DNA of 36,935 bases from a virus (IMGVR_UViG_3300028835_002718:1-36935); one strand, 5' to 3'. Positions 1 through 7,351 are shown, numbered from the stretch's first letter. Notes: a model not told the origin generated them from the sequence alone. Translations and numbers: made by a program.

Positions 1-144
1 TTGACGCCTTGAGATAGTTCGTCATTTTAGGGGCCGATATTGTGCCGGTCCCGAGATAATACATTCCGTCTTTGTACTGGACGATGTCCTTCTTTTCCTG
101 CTTCTTCCAGAATTTAAGGTTCATCGAAGCCTCCATATTCTGGG
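1..144. repeat. Terminal direct repeat, left copy (circular overlap)
   Basis: The first 144 bases are identical to positions 36792-36935. Both copies cover the 5' end of the portal gene and the last bases of the large terminase gene, so joining them restores one continuous gene order. The simplest reading is a circular assembly read past its start, not a true packaged terminal repeat. Confidence 0.95.
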
Positions 145-1527
145 CTCCGCTGCCGGTTTGATATCGGCCAGGGCATAGATTATCGCCTCGGCCACGTCCG
201 GGGATCTTCCGAGTTTTTGCTTGATCTCCTCCTTCGGTATTATCACGATCTGGCCAGCTGAGTTGGTCTTGTGTTTTAATGCCATCAGTTGCGATGAGAC
301 TTCGCGGTCGTTCGGTAAATCCAGATCCTCCAGAAGCTCCTGGAGTCCCCAATGGATCTCCGCCCGGAGGTTCTTGAAATGGACAACGTCCTTCGGTTTT
401 CCCGAACCGTGGACCTCAACGATTTTTATCCGGAACTTGTATTCGGCCTTTACGAGTTCCTCTTTCCTTTCCTTCGAGACCGCCTTGAGGACCATGGCCG
501 TGTAGAGCTCCTCCTTATCCCTCCGCTGCTCTTTCAGCCGGTCGACAACTCCCCCTCCGACTCCATCGGCATCGACTTTGATCGAGATCCTATCCAGCAG
601 GTCCTTCCACCTGGGAATAATAACGTCCTGGCAGCAACGCCAGATCTCGCCGGTGGTCCTCATCGTGTCGTGTCCCTGGGCCTTGTTGTGGACCCAGACT
701 CTGAGACCCTCCCTTAATACGATTACGCTCTGATCATTCCCGCTTCTGGCCACATCACAGCCTATGTCGACCGGCAGGGTTCCCTTCAAATTCCTCCTCA
801 TAGCCTTCTGGACGTCCTCGTAGGCATAAACGTTGTCAACATCCCCCACGGCCGCCCAGTCGCCCTTCAGGAGCGCCTTCTGCTGGTTGGAAGTCAAAAC
901 CTTCTTCATCCTCGCGATGTAATCCTCCGGCAGATTGGCCTGGTTATCCGTCGGCAGCGCGGGGATGAAGATGTAGTCCTTTTCGTTCCTCTCTATGAAT
1001 AACTCCTTGATCCAGCCGACGTTTGGATTGCAGGAGAGCAGGAAGGAATAGCGGATTCCGGGAAGCCTCAATCTCAGCCTTGTGGCCAGCATCCGGAATT
1101 CCAGCTCCGTGAATTGGTCTCCCTCATCAAGTGCGATCCAGCCATATTCGCCGGACATGAACTTCTCCCAGTCATCGGGCCTGTCGCCTGTCCCTCCGTA
1201 GCGGATTCTCGAGCCGTTTACCATGACAATCATCTTGTTAGAATGATTCCAATCAACCACAAGCCTCTTATCCAAGAACTTCTCCAATTGCGGGAGAACC
1301 GTGTCGCGGAACGATGGCCAGGTCTTCCTCATCAGCAACCCAAAGTTGCCGGCGTAGTCCAGATTGAGCTGGATACCCTCATTGATCAGAGCCCCTGTCT
1401 TTCCTCCGCCCATGCTTCCACCATATAATTTGTACGTCTCCGAGGTCTTATGAAATAGGAGTTGCTTCTCGTTTGTGCGCGGGTCGTAGCGCCGGCTAAG
1501 ATCTACGGTTTGTTCAACGGCTTGCAT
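121..1527 (-). CDS. terL: Terminase large subunit
   Basis: ATPase-nuclease motor that packages phage DNA into the prohead through the portal. The 468-residue protein has a P-loop GGSMGGGKT at residues 36-44, a Walker B with catalytic acid at about 131-138 (IALDEGDQ), and a C-terminal RNase H-like nuclease with acidic residues near D254, D258, D265, D319 and D321 and a late conserved SPDVAEAI segment. Length is typical of the family. It overlaps the small-subunit gene by 14 bases upstream, and its TGA stop overlaps the portal ATG across the circle junction, so the packaging genes are translationally coupled. Confidence 0.95.
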   Translation of the reverse strand: MQAVEQTVDLSRRYDPRTNEKQLLFHKTSETYKLYGGSMGGGKTGALINEGIQLNLDYAGNFGLLMRKTWPSFRDTVLPQLEKFLDKRLVVDWNHSNKMIVMVNGSRIRYGGTGDRPDDWEKFMSGEYGWIALDEGDQFTELEFRMLATRLRLRLPGIRYSFLLSCNPNVGWIKELFIERNEKDYIFIPALPTDNQANLPEDYIARMKKVLTSNQQKALLKGDWAAVGDVDNVYAYEDVQKAMRRNLKGTLPVDIGCDVARSGNDQSVIVLREGLRVWVHNKAQGHDTMRTTGEIWRCCQDVIIPRWKDLLDRISIKVDADGVGGGVVDRLKEQRRDKEELYTAMVLKAVSKERKEELVKAEYKFRIKIVEVHGSGKPKDVVHFKNLRAEIHWGLQELLEDLDLPNDREVSSQLMALKHKTNSAGQIVIIPKEEIKQKLGRSPDVAEAIIYALADIKPAAEPRIWRLR

Positions 1528-1957
1528 TGTTCTCCTTTTTCTTTTTCGGTCTGGGAACGGCTGAGATAACTTTGATGGTTACATTTCCTGACATTTGCAC
1601 TTCCTGTTTATCACTCATTCCCATCCAATTTTTAGCGAGAAATATCTGAACTGAAGCATTATGATTTTCGGTTGCATTCTTATACATTGCCTTCATCAAA
1701 CTTACCTTTTTGTTGGCCGTCCCTTTTTTTATAGCCCACAAAAACTCTGGATATCTCTTCTTCCAGTTCGTAAGACTGTTTGGATGAACCCCAAAGTACC
1801 AAGCAATGTCTTCTTCATTTATTCCCAGGGTAGAAAGCTTCAAGGCTTCGCGTTCATATTCTTTCTTAAATTTACTCGGTCGTCCCGTCTTGGAAGTAGT
1901 CTTCTTCTTTTTCTTCGTGACTTTTTGTGGCTGCTTAGTTGTCTTTTCTTGAGTCAT
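1514..1957 (-). CDS. terS: Terminase small subunit (HTH DNA-binding)
   Basis: Probably the DNA-recognition subunit of the packaging motor. The 147-residue protein begins with a Lys/Thr-rich tail (about residues 1-25), then GRPSKF and a helix-turn-helix region around residues 35-70 in which a 'one residue type, many helices' pattern ends in a WKKRYPEF segment, as in small terminases that sense a site before cleavage. The C-terminus is again basic. It lies directly before and overlaps terL, the usual position. Family assignment rests on the HTH and on context; sequence similarity within small terminases is low. Confidence 0.85.
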   Translation of the reverse strand: MTQEKTTKQPQKVTKKKKKTTSKTGRPSKFKKEYEREALKLSTLGINEEDIAWYFGVHPNSLTNWKKRYPEFLWAIKKGTANKKVSLMKAMYKNATENHNASVQIFLAKNWMGMSDKQEVQMSGNVTIKVISAVPRPKKKKENNASR

Positions 1958-3380
1958 ATTTCTCAGCCTTTCTTCCCGTTAACCTTTCCCAGCGAAGCAA
2001 AATCACCTCGCCATAAATAGGCTCTATTTCAATTGTCCGGCATCTTCTTTTCATTATCTCGCAAGCTATCATCGTTGAGCCGCTCCCACCAAAAGGATCT
2101 CCCACTATTCCATATCTAGGGGAAAGTATTTTGATATAAGGCACTAAAATCTGAATTGGTTTTGTTCCAAAAATTATTCCTTGCCCGCTGGATTTTCCCG
2201 TCTCGGCTGCCCATGTGATATGGTCGTTTATTCGTGCCCAATTTGTTCCTTTTTTCTTATCCCAATATCCCTTTCCTTGTTTTCCGTAAAGGATAACTTC
2301 GTAAGAATCGAGAAGCTTCTGGCCTTTTTCTTTGAGATACTCATCAAACTCTCTTTCATATTCTTCATTCAAAACTGCATTTCCTTTGCTTGCCAAAGGA
2401 GCTATATCGTATTTATTGAAAAATAAATAATTTGCTGAAAATCCCTGGCACCTATTTGGCAGATGCCAGATTATCATGTTTTTAATCTTCCAGTACTTCT
2501 CTATTGCCATCCAGAGTTGAGCTGTATTTCTCCAATTTTCAAAAATGAGTATATTCGCACCTTTAAGTTTTTGATGTTCGTTTGCCATTGATAGCCACTC
2601 ATCATATTCTGGCACGCCTCCTTTTTTCTCTACTCCTAAATAGCTTCTTTGAGATTTATATCCGAATCCTTTGGGCTTTCCTTTATTGTTTGTTTTTCCT
2701 GTACCTAAATAAATCTTATCTTTTTTGAGCTTCGCTCCTTTTTTTGTTTTTATTTTTCTTAATCTTTGCGTATAGGCTAATTTATAAGGCGGGTCGGTGA
2801 ACATAAAATCAAACCGTTCTTCGCCGAACAAATTCTCCCAGATTTCTTTTTTTATGCAGTCGCCGATTATTAACTTATGATCTCCCAGTTGCCAGATGTC
2901 TCCATCCTTCACTCTTCTGACTCCATTTCTCAGGAATTTTTCCAGCTCTTTTTCTACATCAAACTCTTCGTCTATATCTATCGCAAAAATACTGTCAAGC
3001 TCGCCTCTCTCGAATCCAACATCGAGAAGTATCTCTTCGTTGAAATCTGCGAGCAGGTCTAAATCCCATTCTCCGAGATTTTTGTTCAACCTCAAATTTA
3101 GCTCTTCTACTTCCTCTTCTGTCAATTGCCGGTCTGGCACTCGAACATCAACTTCCTCGATCCGTCTTTCTTTCAAAATTCTGCATCTAAAATGTCCACC
3201 AATAATTACGTTATCTTTATTGATGACTAAAGGATCCGCCAGATTAAATTTCTCTATGCTGTCCTCGAGATCCTCTTTCTGTTTTTCTTTTGCCTGTCTG
3301 GGGTTCCTTGACCATTCTTTTAATGCAGACAATTTTCTCCTCTCGTTTTGCCAAGATATCGGGACTCGCTTTATCTCCAT
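1935..3380 (-). CDS. ParB-domain / class-beta DNA methyltransferase fusion
   Basis: The 481-residue protein joins an N-terminal ParB/sulfiredoxin-like domain (residues 1-120, with NPR at 26-28 and GGHFRC at 61-66) to an amino-methyltransferase. Motif IV DPPY is at 196-199 and the SAM-binding motif GDPFGGSGST at 427-436. The DPPY-before-FGGSGS order marks the beta class, which methylates N6-adenine or N4-cytosine. No partner restriction endonuclease is visible, so it is probably an orphan methylase protecting phage DNA or marking packaging or replication sites. It overlaps terS by 23 bases, and the region looks more AT-rich than its neighbours, suggesting separate acquisition. Confidence 0.9.
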   Translation of the reverse strand: MEIKRVPISWQNERRKLSALKEWSRNPRQAKEKQKEDLEDSIEKFNLADPLVINKDNVIIGGHFRCRILKERRIEEVDVRVPDRQLTEEEVEELNLRLNKNLGEWDLDLLADFNEEILLDVGFERGELDSIFAIDIDEEFDVEKELEKFLRNGVRRVKDGDIWQLGDHKLIIGDCIKKEIWENLFGEERFDFMFTDPPYKLAYTQRLRKIKTKKGAKLKKDKIYLGTGKTNNKGKPKGFGYKSQRSYLGVEKKGGVPEYDEWLSMANEHQKLKGANILIFENWRNTAQLWMAIEKYWKIKNMIIWHLPNRCQGFSANYLFFNKYDIAPLASKGNAVLNEEYEREFDEYLKEKGQKLLDSYEVILYGKQGKGYWDKKKGTNWARINDHITWAAETGKSSGQGIIFGTKPIQILVPYIKILSPRYGIVGDPFGGSGSTMIACEIMKRRCRTIEIEPIYGEVILLRWERLTGRKAEKYDSRKDN

Positions 3381-3568
3381 TATTCCACCGCCAGAAAATA
3401 AAAAGCGAATATGACAATCAGGAAAGAGCGGATTGGATTCTGTATGTTCTGGCCTGCGATTCGGAGGATGGTCTTGAACAGGTAAAACTTCGTAGCCCGA
3501 ATTTTGAAATAAACCCGCTCCCGCTCCACGTGATCAAACTTCACAGTCAATCCTTTTGGTGCTTTCAT
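3380..3568 (-). CDS. Small protein with C-terminal hydrophobic segment
   Basis: A 62-residue protein not assigned to a family. The first 40 residues are basic and mixed; residues 45-60 (FLIVIFAFYFLA) could span or anchor in a membrane. The start is supported by GGAGG ahead of the ATG and by an ATGA overlap with the gene before it; its stop shares a base with the methyltransferase ATG. It sits at the end of the group of small membrane proteins around the lysin. Confidence 0.6.
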   Translation of the reverse strand: MKAPKGLTVKFDHVERERVYFKIRATKFYLFKTILRIAGQNIQNPIRSFLIVIFAFYFLAVE

Positions 3569-3789
3569 GTTTTTTCCTCCTCTTCAATTCCTAAATGCTC
3601 CTTTATCCGCTTCAAATCTTTTACAATTTCAACTAACATCTCACTCTTCCGAGATGATTTTCTATGTTTGAGAATATCTGTCAAAATTTGTTTGTCTTTT
3701 CTTCCCCACAAAAACTCGACTATATAATGGGCATATTCTGTGACAAGATGAATCCCTACCAGCGCCGTTGATATAACCGCCCAGTTCAT
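3565..3789 (-). CDS. Small membrane protein with charged helix
   Basis: A 74-residue protein with a moderately hydrophobic N-terminus (residues 1-30) followed by a strongly charged helical tail rich in Lys and Glu that could form a coiled coil. This layout (one membrane segment plus cytoplasmic helix) resembles small phage lysis accessory or XhlA-type proteins, but no motif proves it. The start directly follows the TAA of the preceding gene, and the next gene overlaps it by ATGA. Confidence 0.6.
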   Translation of the reverse strand: MNWAVISTALVGIHLVTEYAHYIVEFLWGRKDKQILTDILKHRKSSRKSEMLVEIVKDLKRIKEHLGIEEEEKT

Positions 3790-3972
3790 TTAAGTCCCCG
3801 CACAGCCATGGCAGGCTGAACACTGCATACAGAACCGCCCGCCGGCGAATTTCTTCCAGATCTCCGCCGTGAAATTCATCCCGTTGCTTTTTTCAAAAAG
3901 AGGCTTTTGATACTCTCGAGGGGTTTTGTCCCCCTGGGGCGATTCTTTACTCGAGGGCGTTTTTAGCTCCAT
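3790..3972 (-). CDS. Small protein with CxxCxxCxxC tail
   Basis: A 60-residue protein of unknown function. Its body is hydrophilic and its last 12 residues hold four cysteines each separated by two residues (CMQCSACHGC), a spacing seen in metal or iron-sulfur sites. An AAAGGAG site lies about 11 bases before the ATG, and the stop directly abuts the start of the next gene. It is placed among the lysis-region membrane proteins. The tightly packed frame supports a real gene, but coding evidence is limited by its size. Confidence 0.5.
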   Translation of the reverse strand: MELKTPSSKESPQGDKTPREYQKPLFEKSNGMNFTAEIWKKFAGGRFCMQCSACHGCAGT

Positions 3973-3987
3973 GTCAAATATTCTCCT

Positions 3988-4188
3988 TTATGGCAGTTTC
4001 TCCTCGATTTTTTCAAGCCTCTCTTTGATGGTCTCAACTGCTTCCTCCAATGTTGCAAGCCTCTCACCGTGCGAAGGATTTTCAGGTTTTCTATTCTTCC
4101 TATACTTTGACCTGTAGTAAAAGACCCGCTCGATGAGGAGGGAAACCATGCCCAATACGGCAACGACTGTCAGGGGATCCAGTTCCAT
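3988..4188 (-). CDS. Membrane-anchored coiled-coil protein, possible holin accessory
   Basis: A 66-residue protein: residues 5-24 form one hydrophobic segment, residues 25-38 are basic, and the remainder is an amphipathic heptad-like helix (ERLATLEEAVETIKERLEKIEE). This organisation matches small phage proteins next to endolysins, such as XhlA-type accessories, though the topology alone cannot establish a role. It starts one base after the end of the two-span membrane protein gene, so the two are probably co-translated. Confidence 0.65.
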   Translation of the reverse strand: MELDPLTVVAVLGMVSLLIERVFYYRSKYRKNRKPENPSHGERLATLEEAVETIKERLEKIEEKLP

Positions 4189-4386
4189 TTACATTTCCCT
4201 CTTTTCGTTGAATTCCTTCCTCTTCTGGAGAAGTCTTTTGCCGGTATAGACGGCGGTTCCGGTGGTGAGCCAGATCGCGTAGGTGTTGAATTGGGGGTTC
4301 GGGTGGTTGTAAGCCCAAGTCAGGAGTATTGCCCAGCCGATAAAAGCAACGGCCGTGTGAAGATCGAATTTTAATTTCTTAGCCAT
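4189..4386 (-). CDS. Two-span small membrane protein, candidate holin
   Basis: A 65-residue protein with two predicted membrane spans (about residues 10-27 and 36-50) joined by a short NHPNPQF turn, and a charged tail. Size, two spans and position near the endolysin fit a class II holin that would release the amidase to the cell wall. No family motif is visible, so the call is by topology and neighbourhood; other small membrane proteins nearby are alternatives. Confidence 0.6.
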   Translation of the reverse strand: MAKKLKFDLHTAVAFIGWAILLTWAYNHPNPQFNTYAIWLTTGTAVYTGKRLLQKRKEFNEKREM

Positions 4387-4390
4387 GTTA

Positions 4391-4615
4391 TCATGTTTCC
4401 TTCACTTTACATTTCTCCGCCAACGGATAGTATCCATCTATCCAAGGAACCGTCTCGTCTGGCAACATATCATTTAACTCTATGGGTCCAATAAAATAAT
4501 TCTCATCCTTACAAGCAGCTTCTGCTTTCTTCGCTGTATCAAACACTCCCACGAACTCCCACTTATCACTACCCTCGTTCGGATTTAACACTTTTCCAGT
4601 CACCCAAAGTTTCAT
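4391..4615 (-). CDS. Conserved small phage protein
   Basis: A 74-residue soluble protein, not assigned. It reads as a compact alpha/beta domain with an EFVGVFDTAKKAEAACKD segment (about 19-36) typical of small phage accessory proteins that handle incoming ion or substrate pairs, but no function is known to me. The start at 4615 is chosen because ATAAGGAGGA lies just upstream; the longer frame to 4705 lies inside the preceding gene and has no ribosome site. Confidence 0.65.
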   Translation of the reverse strand: MKLWVTGKVLNPNEGSDKWEFVGVFDTAKKAEAACKDENYFIGPIELNDMLPDETVPWIDGYYPLAEKCKVKET

Positions 4616-4626
4616 TTTCTTCCTCC

Positions 4627-5352
4627 TTATTTCCCCAAAACGAAACCTGCCAGCAGGCCCAGTATCCCGCCGACAATTCCGCCTGTTTTCAAGCCCTTCC
4701 ACCACTTCGCCTTCCCTCGCTTCTCACTCAAATTGAATTTGCCTTCCCATTCACCACTAATCTCATAGGCATCGGCAAGCTGCTTGCCCCTCTCCTTGTA
4801 TGCCTCGCCAAAATCTTTTATCGCATCTTTGAGGTTAACAACCTCAGCCTGGCTCGTAAAAAACTGGTCCGCCCAGTCAAGAGCTTCCTTTTTAAAATAA
4901 AAAACGTTCTCCAGGACGACGAGATTATCCTTAGCGCAGTCCAATGTAAATACGATCCCCTGTGTCTGTTGCACAACATCTGGGCAGTTTATAATTTCAA
5001 TCGTTCTCACGATGACTTGTGTGGCGGGCATCTCTCGAATCTTCTTTTTCAGTTCCCGCTTCTCAGCCAGCTTCACCCGCATCTCCTGGTCTTTTCTTCG
5101 GATTATCACTTCCTTATCTATAGCCAGGGCATAGTTCTTTTCTGAGGACGCATTTGCTATCGCTTCCCTTTTCTCGCTGTCTCCTATCTTCCCCCACAGT
5201 TCACCGATTTTAATATCCTTCTCTTTGATGCTCTTATTGTAGTTGTGCTTCGCAATCAGACCCGAGATTCCACCATAAGCAAAGAAGAGAAAAACGAGAA
5301 TACCGATACCGACGAGAATTGTTGAGAAATGCTTCTTTATAAAGTTAAGCAT
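4627..5352 (-). CDS. Coiled-coil protein with membrane segments at both ends, spanin/lysis candidate
   Basis: A 241-residue protein. Residues 8-34 form a strong N-terminal membrane span, residues 40-105 are charged and helical (coiled-coil-like), two cysteines flank a short middle region (about 124 and 140), and residues 225-241 form a Gly-rich hydrophobic C-terminus. It overlaps the endolysin gene by eight bases and has a GGAGGTG site. A role in bridging inner and outer envelope layers (spanin-like) is plausible from layout and place, but the C-terminal span is not typical of Rz, so a tail or envelope role remains possible. Confidence 0.6.
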   Translation of the reverse strand: MLNFIKKHFSTILVGIGILVFLFFAYGGISGLIAKHNYNKSIKEKDIKIGELWGKIGDSEKREAIANASSEKNYALAIDKEVIIRRKDQEMRVKLAEKRELKKKIREMPATQVIVRTIEIINCPDVVQQTQGIVFTLDCAKDNLVVLENVFYFKKEALDWADQFFTSQAEVVNLKDAIKDFGEAYKERGKQLADAYEISGEWEGKFNLSEKRGKAKWWKGLKTGGIVGGILGLLAGFVLGK

Positions 5353-5803
5353 AGCACCTCCTTACCTCATCCTTCAAAGATTCCATGTCAAACTTCGTAC
5401 CCGGGCATGTCTTGTTAGGATCGAAGTCATGGTGAGAAAAAATGTCATTGATCGAGAGCCCGAAAAGGTCAAGCCATAAAGCGATTACCTTGGCACCCGC
5501 TTCCAGCATTTCCTTCGGTGGTTGGATTTTATCGTAGTTGCCGATGAAGCAAATGCTGAGTGAGTTGCTGTTGTGTCCTCGGGTGTGGGCGCCTGCGACG
5601 TCCCACATCCGTCCCATCAGGATCTCATAATAAAGTTCGACGCCGCTTTTCACCAGCTCGACGCCGGCGTGATATCCGATGTCGGACATAGGCGGATCCA
5701 GAGTCTGGGTGTGGTATTTGCGGATGGCTCCCCAACTCACGCTTCCGCTATCCCGGGTGAGGCTGTGATGGACTATGATTTTCATAGGGAGAAACTTCGC
5801 CAT
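5345..5803 (-). CDS. Endolysin, N-acetylmuramoyl-L-alanine amidase (Amidase_2)
   Basis: Zinc amidase that cuts the bond between muramic acid and the stem peptide to lyse the host. The 152-residue protein is a single catalytic domain like T7 lysozyme: VHHS at 11-14 gives the first zinc histidine, a GYHAGV segment follows at 43-48, AHTRGHN at 72-78 and SHHDFDPNKTCPG at 123-135 supply the second histidine and the cysteine ligand. There is no cell-wall-binding domain or signal peptide, so a holin is needed. The start is uncertain: neither ATG at 5803 nor ATG at 5785 has a Shine-Dalgarno site. Confidence 0.9.
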   Translation of the reverse strand: MAKFLPMKIIVHHSLTRDSGSVSWGAIRKYHTQTLDPPMSDIGYHAGVELVKSGVELYYEILMGRMWDVAGAHTRGHNSNSLSICFIGNYDKIQPPKEMLEAGAKVIALWLDLFGLSINDIFSHHDFDPNKTCPGTKFDMESLKDEVRRCYA

Positions 5804-5813
5804 AGCACTTGAT

Positions 5814-5819
5814 AATATA
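5814..5819 (-). promoter_or_regulatory. Possible -10 element for lysis/late genes
   Basis: On the minus strand TATATT lies 10 bases before the endolysin ATG, just after a hairpin that could stop upstream transcription. No -35 consensus is found at 16-18 bases upstream, so an activator would be needed. If used, transcription would start within a few bases of the ATG, fitting the lack of a ribosome site. Confidence 0.35.
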
Positions 5820-5869
5820 AACCCTGTTTTTGGGGGGATTCCGGGAAGTGATACAAATTTACAGAAAAG

Positions 5870-5885
5870 GCGTTATTGGTAACGC
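5870..5885 (-). terminator. Weak intrinsic terminator between early and lysis genes
   Basis: Six-base-pair stem GCGTTA/TAACGC with a 4-base loop, followed on the minus strand by CCTTTTC. It lies in the 98-base gap between the 92-residue gene and the endolysin, the largest gap in this part of the leftward run. Confidence 0.5.
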
Positions 5886-5901
5886 AAAACTTGAATGAAT
5901 T

Positions 5902-6180
5902 TTATGGTTTTATGGTCTTGACAATGAATTTTTTTTCATCCGACTTTTTTAGCCAGATCTCTTTTGTGCATATCTGAGGAAGATCGTAGCTTCGGATTTC
6001 CTCGATATCCTTTTCCTTTATCTCATCGAAAACGATTCTAATTTTTCTTATTTCCTTATCTCTAATCGCCTCCAAATGGAATATGTAGTTATCCAGGCGC
6101 ATGACTTTATAACCGCTTTGTTCGAGGATTCTAATGACTCTTTTTTTCGCCCTGTAAAACTTCTGTTTTATGTCTTGCAT
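5902..6180 (-). CDS. Hypothetical protein, possible nuclease-like fold
   Basis: A 92-residue protein not assigned. An amphipathic helix (about residues 5-22) is followed by alternating beta strands with scattered acidic residues (LDNYIFHLEAI, IRIVFDEI), a layout that loosely recalls small PD-(D/E)XK or resolvase-like proteins; no clear catalytic triad is visible, so this is weak. ATG at 6180 is preferred over TTG at 6189 because GAGGA lies at suitable distance. It is the last gene before the hairpin at 5870-5885. Confidence 0.6.
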   Translation of the reverse strand: MQDIKQKFYRAKKRVIRILEQSGYKVMRLDNYIFHLEAIRDKEIRKIRIVFDEIKEKDIEEIRSYDLPQICTKEIWLKKSDEKKFIVKTIKP

Positions 6181-6182
6181 TT

Positions 6183-6509
6183 TCAGCAATTCCTCATCTT
6201 TGCCGTCTCTATCTCTCCCCTGACTTCCTGCGGAACGCGCCGCTTGAATCCGTTCTCGTAGAGCCAGATCCAGCCGCGCTCGATGGCGTGCCTACTGAAA
6301 AACTCTTCAATCTGCTTAAGGTCCATTTTCTCCTTCGCGGCCTTCAGTAAAGCTTTGTATTTTTTATAATAAACTATTGTCCTGTTAATATCATTTCCCA
6401 GTCTCTCAGCTATCACTCTCCATTTAAGTTTTCCCACATCACGAAGATCAACTGCTCTCTCGCCCAATCTCAGCTGCTCCTCTTTGGACCTATACCGAGC
6501 CATGTTCAT
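6183..6509 (-). CDS. HTH-like hypothetical protein
   Basis: A 108-residue protein with a probable helix-turn-helix around residues 25-55 (KLKWRVIAERLGNDINRTIVYY) and a basic C-terminal half. This resembles small phage DNA-binding proteins such as late regulators, and its place just ahead of the lysis and packaging genes would suit one, but this is inference. ATG at 6509 overlaps the stop of the previous gene as ATGA; a second ATG two codons on is possible. Confidence 0.6.
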   Translation of the reverse strand: MNMARYRSKEEQLRLGERAVDLRDVGKLKWRVIAERLGNDINRTIVYYKKYKALLKAAKEKMDLKQIEEFFSRHAIERGWIWLYENGFKRRVPQEVRGEIETAKMRNC

Positions 6510-6706
6510 TTAACCCAGAATTTCCACCATTTCTTTCTATACTCTGAGCAATCATTGTCCTTGTTTTTATCCTGACAAAAATCTTGAATAAGAGTTTTGC
6601 CTCCTGGCTCGAGCCAATTAGCAGGGTTATGTTTGGGGATAGGATTAGATCTACAAATACTAAATACAAGGCGAAATCTACAGTGTTTACAATAAACTTT
6701 ACTCAT
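6506..6706 (-). CDS. Small cysteine-containing protein
   Basis: A 66-residue protein with cysteines at CKHC (6-9), about residue 18, about 44 and about 53, suggesting a zinc-binding fold, and a Trp/Lys-rich C-terminus. Small phage proteins with the same N-terminal CxxC and a C-terminal CSEY segment occur widely but have no known function. The start overlaps the stop of the 44-residue gene at 6703-6837 as ATGA. Confidence 0.6.
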   Translation of the reverse strand: MSKVYCKHCRFRLVFSICRSNPIPKHNPANWLEPGGKTLIQDFCQDKNKDNDCSEYRKKWWKFWVK

Positions 6707-6837
6707 TTTTCATTTCTCCTTTTTATGGGTGGCGGCGATGCCGGGAAAGACACCAAAAAACCCGGTAAGACTGTCAGCAAAAGGCAATTTTGTGGGTTAC
6801 GAATGGATACTTTTTGTGGGAGCGTCTTTTTTTTCAT
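6703..6837 (-). CDS. Possible 44-residue small protein
   Basis: An open frame that exactly fills the gap between two genes: its ATG lies 5 bases after the stop of the upstream gene with GAGGTGA as ribosome site, and its TGA overlaps the next ATG as ATGA. The product starts with MKKK, has a short hydrophobic stretch (LLLTVLPGFLVSFP, about residues 19-32) and ends in a charged tail. The frame is free of stops, and the packing argues for a real gene; the sequence matches no family I know. Confidence 0.5.
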   Translation of the reverse strand: MKKKTLPQKVSIRNPQNCLLLTVLPGFLVSFPASPPPIKRRNEK

Positions 6838-6842
6838 CGCCG

Positions 6843-7124
6843 TCACCTCACAAACGATTCATATATGGCGATTTTTAAATCCCATATTGCCATGGCTAAA
6901 GCGCCCCGTTCATATGCCCATGAACTTATAGGATAAATGTTCCTGGCCACTTCAATTTCGTTTTTTTCAATCTTTAATCTTTCGATTTTTCTGGTGCAAC
7001 AAATTTTTATCCCCCTTTTTATCTTTCCCCCTCCCTCTTTCCTTAGTGCCATAAGGAAATAGAAGCCGAAAAAGAGAGCCGTGGCTATGATCACAAAGGT
7101 GATGATGAGGGCTAGTATGTCCAT
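6843..7124 (-). CDS. Single-span membrane protein
   Basis: A 93-residue protein with one strong N-terminal span (residues 4-27), a basic linker with two adjacent cysteines (about 42-43) and a helical C-terminal half. Function unknown. A GAGGAG site lies about 12 bases before the ATG. It belongs to a run of small membrane proteins between 6.8 and 7.4 kb that may act at the envelope (superinfection exclusion or lysis support), but nothing in the sequence decides this. Confidence 0.6.
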   Translation of the reverse strand: MDILALIITFVIIATALFFGFYFLMALRKEGGGKIKRGIKICCTRKIERLKIEKNEIEVARNIYPISSWAYERGALAMAIWDLKIAIYESFVR

Positions 7125-7126
7125 TC

Positions 7127-7351
7127 TTATTTCTTCTCCTCTTCCGGCTCGGGCTTAATAGCACGTTCATTCCAGAATCTTATTTTCTCGAGCTCGTGTT
7201 TCGCCTCGTTGTATCTCTCTATGATCTCCACCAGGTCGTTGATGTTGATCACCGTGATGTCGACTTTCCTCGGCATGACGAATCTACCCACCAGCACGCC
7301 GGCGATAAAGAAGACGGCGGCTGTGATCAGGATGATGAAAAACTTTTTCAT
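7127..7351 (-). CDS. Single-span membrane protein
   Basis: A 74-residue protein: MKKFF start, a hydrophobic span at about residues 4-24, then a helical region and an acidic, Glu-rich tail. Not assigned to a family. The span could be a membrane anchor or an uncleaved signal; no lipobox is present. Its start overlaps the stop of the previous gene as ATGA, and the next gene follows two bases after its stop, so it is clearly part of the leftward operon. Confidence 0.6.
   Translation of the reverse strand: MKKFFIILITAAVFFIAGVLVGRFVMPRKVDITVININDLVEIIERYNEAKHELEKIRFWNERAIKPEPEEEKK

Noticed and set aside
3790-3972. Modified peptide precursor paired with the radical SAM-like gene
   Set aside because: The radical SAM-like gene is 4 kb away with no maturation or transport genes nearby; DUF5131 proteins are not known to act on peptides.
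3963-4163. 66-codon frame overlapping two small membrane-protein genes
   Set aside because: Basic Ser/Trp-rich shadow of the coiled-coil gene in another frame; no ribosome site.
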